From Centroberyx gerrardi (Eukaryota; Chordata; Actinopteri; Beryciformes; Berycidae), in NCBI RefSeq assembly GCF_048128805.1, contig NC_136001.1, forward strand, positions 6,020,001 to 6,084,000: 64,000 nucleotides of DNA, in the 5' to 3' direction. Position numbers and translations under genes: made by a program. This document shows, in pieces, positions 54,106 through 64,000 of the stretch (position 1 is the first letter of the stretch; every line of letters begins with the position of its first letter). The notes below the pieces were generated by a model, which did not search any database, was not told where the DNA came from, and saw nothing but the letters and a program-made list of their open reading frames with translations.

Positions 54106-56565
54106 GTAATCGTAATCATAAACACATTTTGGAAGGACACCACACACATATCACAGCAAAACTTAAAAATAGTATGCAGCTACTCTAGATACAAAAAAAT
54201 ATTCCACAGAAATTCCTATCATAATATCACAGGAGTGGAAAAAAAACATACAATTAAGTGCGCAAAAATACCATAATGTATGATAAGATCACTATTAACT
54301 CAGTATTGCATTCCATGGACACACAATACAATCCATGTAGGAATAATTTACATAATACAAGATAACATAAGATATATAATAGTAATTTTTAGTCATTTAA
54401 AGCAGAATACCGCTCAATTTAAGAATCGACAATGACAGAGACACATAAACAAGACTACTCTGTTGACACTAAATCAAAGACAGAGTTGGGGAACTCAGAA
54501 CTCAAGTTTCCTACCCAAACCAACTTCATTTTCCAACACTTAAAACCAATCTGGACCAAGCAGTACCTGTATTCCTAAAGATTTCCCCATGTAGTCTCTT
54601 AGTCATCTTCTACCTTTTCTAATTCATTCTCAACTCTTTAAACTTCTCTCATCACTGGCTCTAGGGGATAGTAGTGAATATTCACTAATACACATGAACC
54701 CCCCCACAGAGAATTTATACATTGGCTTTAATTTGTACTGTATAATCAGTTTCTCCCTTTAGTCATTCAACAGGTCCAGGGAATAAAGAAAAGGTGTCTC
54801 CAAAACCCTATTAAGGGTCGCATCACTACAGAGGTGTGACCAAGTTAACTTCCAGTCCAGTATAAGAGTCCAGTGTCAATTTAATACCTTAAAGTAAACT
54901 AAATATCTAGGACTTTTTAATAGGATAAAAACTAAGAGCATCATGAGTTTGATTTCTATAATCAGTTTCAACTTTAATAAATTCAATCATTCCATACAAA
55001 TTCAGAAAACAGAATTTAAATTCAGTCGTCTGGTGGAACAAATCTCATCACTTTCAATCTAAGTCATTTACACAAACACAAGATCTCAAGTCAATACTTT
55101 AGAAACCTTTTCAAGTCATCAAAGTACAAGTCAAAGTCAAGTCCCAAGTCACCAGAACCCAAGTCAAGCCTCAAGTCTTCTCTTCATGCATCAAGTCAAG
55201 TCTCAAGCAATTCAAACTGTGACTCAAGTCTGTGCCTGTCTCCTTCAGAGCCTCAGTTTCAGTTTAGGCTAAAATGAAACTAACATCTTTGAGAGAAATA
55301 AGTTTCACTCTCAGTTCATCATATATGCTAAAACTAGTCAGTAACTTCCCCAATGACTGCGTTGGTTGATCAACCTCAAAGCACTGTGGTCAGTGGGATG
55401 AATCATGTAAATGAACAGCTTGTAAAAACTGTGATTATGATCCTTGATTTAAAGGGACAAGACAAAAAGGCAGAGTTTTAATCTGAAAGAATTGGTTAGA
55501 TTTAGTCCCAAAATCCTAACAGCAGAGACTGGGAACTCATAACTAGGAATAGTATCATATTAAATGACACAGGACACAGTATTTACACATCTACATTTAT
55601 TAAAGGTTAAAATGCTTTACAAAGTACCAAATCTTGAGGTATACCGGTAAATGATATGCCAGCTCCTAGAAATTATTTGATTTGGCTTTAAAAGAAATAG
55701 AAATAGTTTTTAAAATGTGAGTCGGCAAAATCCCAAGTACCAGTGGTCCCAATGTAATTAAGCGACATTAAATCAAATCATACCTATGTGTTGTGGAGCA
55801 ATCTGAATTATTGGTTAGGTTTGACATTGTCACTGTTCATTACTCATATTTACATTCTGGGCTACTGGAATGGTGAGGTACATGCAGAGTTATGGCCAGC
55901 TGGGGGCGCTCTACCCTGAAGTGAAAATAAAAGCCAACTCACCCATCAATAAACAGGGAAAATGCCTCATAGAGGTGATTTCATACAGTGATAATTCCAT
56001 ACATTTCAACAAAATACCAAAAGCTTTTAAAATATCAAAACCTTAAGAGATGAAACAAATTGTGTATGACATGAACTGTGTCAACAGTTAAAATAAACAC
56101 CTTATTTTAACAATGAATTCATTGTACAGTGCTTCGCTGAGAAATATTACAGTTGGTAGCAACAAGCAAAAAAAATGGCAAGTTAACGAGCAGCTCAGTC
56201 TTTGAACCTGAAGTTTTGGAATTTAAATTAGCATATGTACAACAATGAAATCCTGCTAGATTTAGCTGCTCTGTATGTAAAATGAATTATTGAATTCAGG
56301 ATTTCTTATTCACAAATAGAAATTCACAGATAGTAAATCACAGTACAAAAGACATAACAAAAACATCAGTTACAATGTCGGCATTGCCAAAATCGGCTAC
56401 AAAACTGTCAAAAATACAACATGGCAAGTTATTAGGATATCATAGTAAAATCTTGAAAACATAATTTAATGAAGATGTGAATGAACATTTAATGAAGTTG
56501 TGCTGTTACGAGGGCTCTGACCTGGTGCCTGGAGAACCCGGGTCTCTTAAAGACAACAGAGGAAA
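54106..56565. other. helz2 downstream flank
   Basis: No exon. Between ~55080 and 55230 the word AAGTC(A/C)AG recurs irregularly (CAAGTCAAG, CAAGTCTC), a degenerate short tandem region. Minus-strand ATTAAA at 56488-56493 and 56465-56470 lie 70-100 bp past the helz2 stop and may form its poly(A) signal. Confidence 0.35.
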
Positions 56566-59500
56566 CTATCTGGCTACATGGCGAACTGAAATGTTTTTCG
56601 CTTCTGTGACTGAGCCGTGTGCGTTGTAGTGCCTGAAGAGATTCCTCCAAGCTGGACTGCAGTTCAGCAACTCTTGGTTCCCTTTGAGAGAACAGGCGGG
56701 GAGGAGAGGAGAGAGAAATGTTTAATTGTGGAAACCTGCAGAACAAACTCAGTTATACTGATCTCAGCAACGCCCAAATACCACTGAATGCCACTATAGA
56801 CCACATGCCAGAAGAGCAGAAATCTCCTATTGTTTTATCCTTCTATTTTCTAAGCTTAATCATAAAAACTTAATCAGTATCAAGTCATGACTGTGGACAG
56901 GAATGACAGATAAGTTCCACTAAGATTAGTTCTACTCATACTTTATACTTATCTCACCGATAATGCACAGTCCCTCTTTGGCCCTGGTGATGCCCACGTT
57001 TATCTGGTTGGGATCGCCCACGAAGCCCACATGTTTGGACAGCCAACCTCTGTCTGGCTCTCTCTCAATCTCCGCACTCGGCAGAGAGCGCACCGTGGAG
57101 ATGATGACGTAACGCCATTCACTTCCTAGAAGACAAAATGTTGTTAGTTACATGGTAGCCATGGCTAGCCAGCCCTGTTGGGGGTTTGCCCCTTGTTCCT
57201 TCAGGCCTGCACTGTAATAGCAGAGAGTTTCAGATAGCTTGAAATATAGCAGGTTTACTTAAAGCTGCAATATGCAACTTTTTTGGCATGAACACACAAA
57301 AAAGTGTGTTCACGCCTGAAAATGTCTTTTCAGCAATGTTGGGGACATTTTGGGGCGTACACCATTTGCTGTGGGTGTGTTGTATGGGTATGGCCAGCAG
57401 TGAGCTGGTTGTGGCTATCAAGGTAAGTCTAGCGGCCACAGAGCAGGGAAGTCATAGCAACAACAACAGAGGAATGCGGTAAGAAAAGAAAGAACAACAA
57501 AGCTACCTGTGGTGGCCTCAGCCTCAGACTAGATACCAGTTCAAGGCAGATGACTCATCAAGATAAGTGACAAGTGTTGGGGCGGGAACTTGACCAACTG
57601 AGCGGGAGGAGGGCGGGACTAACAATACACTTCCTGCCTCAAGGCCAAAAGTTGCATACTGTAGTTTTACTGCATAAAGTTGGATCGTTAGATAGTTAAG
57701 ACCTGAACCTGTCAGTTAAGGTAAAGGTTTGGGTTGGGCAGAGGGATCATAAGATTTTCATGGCCAGACAGCTTGTCTACATCAGGAAAAAATTCAGACT
57801 ACTTCAATTGCTAGACAGAGCAAGGGTGGTAGGTGGCAGGGAGGTATACTCTCACCTTGACTTTTTGTGATGGTGGTAACGGGGATTCCGCTCATCTTGA
57901 TATCCTGCAGGCCAGCTTTGATTTCTGACACTTGGGCATTGTAGGGCGACAGAATCACAATACTTTGTTGCTCTACATTGGATTCTTTCACCAGTTTTTG
58001 AGCAATCTTAACCTGCATAAGACCCAAACCAAAAGCAATGATTAATAATGATAATGATGAGGACATAGTGAATAATGTCACAAACTGAGCATTGTCTGGT
58101 TATTTGACTCCAAGGTAACTGTGACCCTTCGTTCACCTGTTATGGTAATCCAGTTTAATATAGAACAATTCAAAAGAAAGGGGGCCCAATACTGTACCAC
58201 TATGTCTCTCTCTTCTTTGTTTGCTTTGGAGTTCTCGTGGCCCTTTGCCGTGCTCACGACCAGGCTGATCTCTTCTCCTCTGATGTCCCCAAACACAATT
58301 GGCTTTGGCTTGCGGTTAATAAGCAGGACACTGTTTGGACGCTCCACCTCGGTTTTCAGAAGTCCATCATAGTATTCCTCGGATGGGAACTTGCATATAT
58401 CCACATGCTTTGAAGGTACATAATTGACAATTGTTGAATAGAATACGCTTAGTGATCTGAAAACACTAATCACAACCATACAATAATGCTAAGTGCCATA
58501 GTTACTATACTGTACATACACTCTGAATGATACTGTATACATTTCATGTTCTCACCATTCTATATTGGGTGTCCAGCATCACTGCCCTGGTCTTGTTGAC
58601 TATAAAGTAGCGTTCAAACAGGGACTTGGACATCCCCAGCTTCCTCACATACTCGTTCTTGACAATGGGACGTAATTGTTTGTGGTCACCAATCAAAACA
58701 ATCTGAGAGGGGAAATGTAGATATTATTGTGAAATTCAGCATCATCTGAATACGATGACCAAAACACTGCTCTCTTCATGCAAGGGGAACAGCAGGATGA
58801 AACACACAGATAATTGTCTAATGGTGCATTAATGTTCATGCGACAATTACAAGATTAGAACGAAAGCATCTCCAAAACAGTTGCCAAACAGTCGAACACA
58901 GTTGCCTCATTTCCTTGTTTGTCCGCTGGGAAAAATTGGCCGCAGCAGACATTTTAGGCCACATTGCTCTTCAGCAGCCAATCATGTACTAGTGGCGCTA
59001 CAGCTAGCAATCAGCTAGCTCAAATCAGCCACTGGACAGTACAGGATGATGATGTGGTTGCGTTGGTGTGAATGCAGTTTGCTTGAGTCTCAAAAAACAA
59101 GGCAATACGTAATGTGAAAAAGATTAGGATCATTGAAATTAAGATTTCAAATTAAGAACCCTTATGCTTTGAACGTTAAAATTTCAGACAAAATGTCCCA
59201 AATTTAAATCTCTGCAAATCACACAGACAGTCGTAAACATACTGAAGAGCAATGTTGAGAGCAACAGGCGTGGTCACACCATGCAAGTTGTTGTTGGACT
59301 GAAAGCAACATTCAGCATATTAAAGTGTTGATGTTAAGCAGGGTCATCATACAAAGAAAAACACACCTTTTCTGGTTTGTTGCACACTAATGGAATTAGG
59401 GCCTGGGGTTCAGTGGCCATTGCACATTCATCGATGAGGATCTGGCGTGCACTGACCGTGTTAGTCAAGGTGAGGCTGGAAGATACTGTACATGTGCACA

Positions 59501-62500
59501 GTATAATATCATGCCTTTCCAGCTCATATTTCCGAGCATCTGTGAGAACCTCTTTGTAACTAGGAGGGAAAAATAATCCATACAGCAATACTGCATACAT
59601 TAAAAGAATATACATTTTTCAACCAGTTAAACAAACTAAGCATCTGAACTTACGCCTTCACTTCTTCAGCAGTCAGTTCCTTTCCTTTTTTATCAAGGGC
59701 AAGTTGTATTCGGTGGTCGAATTCTTTTATTCTACTTGAAAAAGGGTTTTCGTCCTCTCGCATGCGGTGATGCAAGGCGATGCTCCTAAAATGATGGATA
59801 ATATGTCGATATTAAGAAATAATTAAGGAAACATTTGATAAGTGAATATCATCAACTAGGATGTTGTGATTACAATACCTGAGTTCTGGTTTGGAGTGCT
59901 CTTGGCGAAACGACCTTGGAGAAAACTGAAGGGTGCAATCTGGGTAAGGGTAGTCCAGCATCTCCACTTGTTGGCCGTAGACTCTCAGGGGCTTCAGGTT
60001 GTTCCCAAACCTCAACAGGTACTCTACATGCCAATGTTCAAAGACATACATGCAGTATTCATACATGTGAATAAAGATTAAAAGCAAGAAATGTAATTGA
60101 CATTTCAGCAGAAACACAAAGTAACTTGCCTGCAACAACATCAACAGACTTGTTGGAGGGACCGCAGTAGAGAATAACTTCTTTCTTGTTCCCGTCTTTC
60201 GGGTCAAGATATTTCCTGTCGCACTTGGAGTTCAGCTCACAGAACCAGTATACAATGTTGACTCCTACAACTGTCTTTCCAGTCCCTATGAAACAGATGT
60301 GAATAATGTCTTAAGAATTGCCATGATATATGAAGCATCAAGGTATATAAAAGTCCTTGCTCTTACCAGGTGGCCCTTGTATGAGTGTGAAGTTATTATT
60401 CAGAGCTTTCTCCACAGCATCATACTGACTCTTGTTTAGCTTTGGCAGTCCTTTTGGAGGCTCTTTTCTCATGAGCTGCCCCCTGGGCACACTGTATTGG
60501 ACTGCTGCAAAGACAAAATTAGGAAAACATTAGCAATAGCTTTTCTCAACAAATAGCCTAGAAAAAACAATGGAATCAAATTTACATGATGCTTAAAGGA
60601 ATATTCCACTTAGTTTTAACATGGGGGTTATTTGGCACTTGACCGCCATGAAAATCATAATATAAACTACTCACCAAGATTGGATGCAGCTGGACGAGTT
60701 TGTAGCGTTTGGATTTTTACCTCCAATTCATTTGAATGAGGCCACGAAAATAGCCTGAAAACTGACATTTAACACATTCGTGACCAGATTCAACAACAAA
60801 TCCCACTATATTTTTATTGATAGAAGAGAACATAGCGGAGGGATACATGCCTCCGCTATGTTCTCGTCTATCTCGTATATTAAAATGTTATTTGGCGAAA
60901 TTATGTTCTAAAACGTTGGACCCACAGTCAATTGAAAATCACAGTAGCGGGATCTGTTGTTGAATCTGTTCACCAACGTGTTAAATGTCAGTTTTCAGGT
61001 TATTTTCGTGGCCTCATTCAAATGAATGGGAAGTAAAAATCTGAACGCTACAAACTCGTCCAGCTGCATCCGATCTTGGTGATTCGTTTATATTCTGGTT
61101 TTCTTGGCGGTCAAGTGCCAAATAACCCCCATGTTAAAATTAAGTGGAATATTGCTTTAAGGAATGTAAGCAAGTTTCTATATTTATTTGTGTTTCAAAT
61201 GTATGTGAATAGTTGAAATTTGATGTAAATAGTTGAGCAATGGGCTTACCCTCCCTTGGAATGTGTTGTCCAAGTGCTATTTTCTTGACAAGGTCGCATG
61301 CAGACATAATGTTGACAACAGCATTTTCTTTCCGTCTAAGAAAAAGTTGAAATAATGATAGTTTCTGAATTGTGCTAACAATTTAGTCAAACAATGAAAA
61401 AGAAACTGTTGGTGAACATGTTTACTGCATGTCATCACAAAAAAATTGTGATTTGGATTAAATGTGTGTTGTCAGATTAGAGTTCAGAAAAGGTATAATC
61501 AATTAAATTTAACCAGGCAGTTCTACTGTAACCAATATTACCTTGTTAAAATAACAGTGAGCTACACTTGCACTTACATGTCAGACACAAGCTTTGGGAT
61601 TAGTTCAACTGTGTAACGCATGTCTTTCTGAAAGACACAATCTGGAATGGTCTCCATTGGCAAGTGATTGATGTAGAACTCCACTTTAGTTTCTTCATTT
61701 GTTGAGTTCTGCAGTTCATCGACTTTGTATGTGACACCATGGGCCACCCATGTGAAACTGCTCGGGTCCACTTCTACAGAAGAGTCCAGAGTTGAAGTCG
61801 ACTTCAAACCTCTTTTCCGTATGCACAATAAGCACTTTGCAAGGTTGCATCCAATAGCCCATGCACTGATGCATGCGAGAGATAGGTTGAAGCTTCCTTT
61901 TAGTGTGTGTTCCTGCTCTTGATGGAAGTTTACCACCAAGTCCTCAATGACTATGTTGTCACTTTCATCCACTGCAGCTGCAGCGGACTCCATCTCACAC
62001 AATGGTTTCCAGATGTGCACATATTCGTGGGGGTCAGCATAACAAGTCTTGGATGGATGGTTTGCATATCTGGAGAAGCATGTGATAGGGCTGTGAACAT
62101 GATCCACACAAACCTCAAACTTTGGTTTGATGCACACCAACTGAACAGTGGGTGTCAGATAACCTCTTTTTATCTCTGATGTCAATTGGACCTGAAGGGT
62201 GTCACCTGGACGCAACTGGACACGGACATCAACATAATGATGTTGATCATCAGTCTCAACTTGAAGAACATCTCCAGAGTCTGGCAGTTGCTTTGTATCA
62301 GCTCTCATTATGAGTAACTTAGCATCATCCCATTTTTCTTTGTCAATTGCTGCAACGATGGCTTTCCATGTTGTCAGTGGAACCTCAGTACAGGGACCAC
62401 AGTCAGTTACCCTTTTCACCTCTTGATGGATTTGCTTAGTGCCAGCTGAGTAGATCCGTCTTCTCCATGTGAGAGTCATGCAGTTTTTTCCTGGATAGAG

Positions 62501-64000
62501 TGGTTGGTCCTCCAATTTCAAATCTCTGTACATAATGGGTAAACTGTCTGGAAATATGTTCTTGTTAAAAGGAAATGACACTCTGAAACTGTCTCTTTCT
62601 GGCTCTGCGCTAACAATAATTGCTAGCTTTGAGGCATTTTGTTTCTTCATGCTCACTGCATAGTAGATCATCTCAGCCTTTTGTTCAAACTCCTTAGCAG
62701 TCCTGATGTCCTGTTCAGATTCATTACACAACATCTCAATGTCTCTTGGAGAGTATTGCACTGGAGTGTCACATAGGAAGTTGTGCAAAAGTCTCTGCAA
62801 GACAATGTCGAGGTACCGCCGTATCGGTGAGGATGCTTGTGTGTAAGACTTCACGCTCAGTGAATAGTGCCCAATCTTTGCTTTGGGGGAAGAGTTGGAA
62901 CGGATGACATAAGCTTTACCAAAGCACCTTCTGAACTGAGATACCAAGGGCACAAGCTGAGGGTGGATATCATCTGCAGCAACCAAGTCAACTATTTTGT
63001 CTATGTCATTGTCTCTGGCAGCTGACTGGATGTCATTCCACACGTTTGTGAGAATGCAGAAGCTTTTGCTGTTTGATACTTGTATGTCATTTTGTACTTG
63101 TTTGTCATTGTCAACTCTGTGCCTCACATGAAAAGACAGTGGTATGAGTTCTCCATATTTCTCCTCTAATTCTTCAACCTTTTCAGGATCTGGTGCTGCC
63201 TGACATCGAAGGGGTGTGCAGTTCTTGGTGTTTTGTGTATTGATCAAAATGTCTGACACACATGTGTTGAATAATACACTGAGCTCCTCAATCATCAGAT
63301 GGGCTCTCCGCTTCCCTGGTAATCGATCATCATCGGTTTGAGCATAAGCCCAGTCCACAAGTCTAGCCTTTCTTTGGGCTTTTGCAAAACAATAAGCCAC
63401 TGCGACACAGTCTTCTACTGTATCAAACTTGGGGTTCTTCCCATGTCTTCTACAGATGATGTCTTCTGCCTTTTCATAAGACAGCTTTCTGTTAGAGTTG
63501 ATCTGTGATAGCTGAAAGGTGGGCTTTCCAATGATCTGGTTTGTTCCCTTTGCTACTTTGAACATTAATGAAACCACCCTGCGATCATGACCCGACAGAA
63601 GACTCCAGTGTCCAGTGCTCAAGTCTTGGGGGAACATATGGTTGGGTTCTTTCCCTCTTAAGTAATATGTAGAACCACATGTTTTTGCATCCTCATCCAA
63701 TGTATCACCTGGACTCACAAAGCTTGCCACATCTGCAATATGGACTCCCAACTCATATTGGTCTTCAATATCTCTGACACTGATGGCATCATCCAGGTCT
63801 TTTGCTGTGGCTGGATCGACAGTGAAAGTGATTACGTCACGTAGGTCCTGTCTGTGCCTCCTGTCCTTATCTGCCCAGGAAAAATCCTCATTTGATTCAC
63901 ATTCGGCAGGTACAACTTTGAATTCCTCATTCAAAATCCTTAGTCCATCATCCAAAGATCTTCCAATTGGAAGAATATCTATGACATTCCCCAAAGGATA
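56566..64000 (-). CDS. helz2: Helicase with zinc finger 2 (3' part: RNB domain and C-terminal helicase)
   Basis: Twelve exons seen: 61578-64000 (open at the right edge), 61250-61335, 60367-60504, 60130-60285, 59879-60023, 59654-59785, 59367-59559, 58556-58702, 58198-58407, 57856-58012, 56958-57125, 56566-56681. Phases agree at every junction; ~1,350 codons of a ~2,650-residue family protein. The big exon holds the RNB exoribonuclease domain: VDPATAKDLDDA (~63790-63820) and SSPIRRYLDIVLQRLL (~62820), so catalytic aspartates look intact. The rest is the UPF1-like SF1 helicase: LNKSQYDAVEKAL, GPPG|TGKT split across exons 3/4, DECAMATEPQ, GDHKQLRP, QYRM, GITRAK; ends HVAR-stop. The final exon is read in a frame different from the longest local open frame. 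Human HELZ2 is an interferon-inducible PPAR co-activator with 3'-5' RNase activity. The N-terminal zinc fingers and first helicase lie outside the window. Confidence 0.92.
57259..57670. mobile_element. MITE in helz2 intron
   Basis: TTAAAGCTGCAATATGCAAC at the left and GTTGCATACTGTAGTTTTA at the right are inverted ends; TTAA at the left edge. A shorter relative lies at 7122-7275. It sits in the intron between exons 57856-58012 and 56958-57125. Confidence 0.75.
60593..61160. mobile_element. fully palindromic TTAA MITE in helz2 intron
   Basis: The left end AAGGAATATTCCACTTAG is mirrored by TAAGTGGAATATTGCTTT; inward, GGGGGTTATTTGGCACTTGA pairs with TCAAGTGCCAAATAACCCCC, and GAATGAGGCCACGAAAATA with TATTTTCGTGGCCTCATTC. 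The centre is a hairpin with AGAACATAGCGGAG arms (60837-60873). TTAA lies at both edges (60593 and 61157). Confidence 0.85.

Noticed and set aside
56489-56746. An 85-codon minus-strand frame covering the last helz2 exon
   Set aside because: It is out of frame. The intron phase and family sequence (GNQELLNCSPAWRNLF) require another frame, ending at 56566.

Overview
This window is vertebrate nuclear DNA, almost certainly from a ray-finned (teleost) fish. Its genes are split by GT-AG introns, intergenic DNA is AT-rich with CA/TG microsatellites and C-runs, and the non-genic space is filled with repeats typical of fish: TTAA-flanked MITEs, hAT-like and Harbinger-like DNA elements, L2-like LINE tails and a tRNA-derived SINE. 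The protein content matches genes that sit mainly on human chromosome 20, so the block looks like a teleost counterpart of that region.

Layout. fndc11 (4.4-5.7 kb, + strand) has two coding exons. A single-exon P2Y1/P2Y11-like nucleotide receptor lies at 10.7-11.75 kb (- strand). ccn5 (wisp2), five coding exons, lies at 12.7-20.5 kb (- strand). A gene-poor, repeat-rich stretch runs from 20.7 to 44.7 kb. stk35, two coding exons, lies at 44.7-49.4 kb (- strand). After a further intergenic region (49.5-56.5 kb), the 3' part of helz2 (RNB ribonuclease domain plus C-terminal UPF1-like helicase, 12 exons seen) runs from 56.57 kb off the right edge (- strand). I rebuilt the exon structures by hand; every intron phase is consistent across each junction.

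The genes do not form an operon or pathway; their association is conserved synteny. A matricellular CCN protein, a nucleotide GPCR, a nuclear serine/threonine kinase, an FN3 protein and an interferon-linked helicase/exoribonuclease are functionally separate.

Most notable observations: (1) Ccn5 here encodes a complete C-terminal cystine-knot (CT) domain, which mammalian CCN5 lacks; (2) two copies of a ~480-bp imperfect palindrome occur, one upstream of fndc11 and one ending ~60 bp from the first stk35 splice donor, with a shared arm sequence; (3) a MITE abuts the ccn5 exon-4 donor; (4) a hAT-like element is nested in a second MITE of that kind with an 8-bp target duplication; (5) helz2 uses a probable GC-AG intron; (6) several near-perfect short hairpins. 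I found no CRISPR array, no prokaryotic system, no tRNA or rRNA gene and no intact viral genome.
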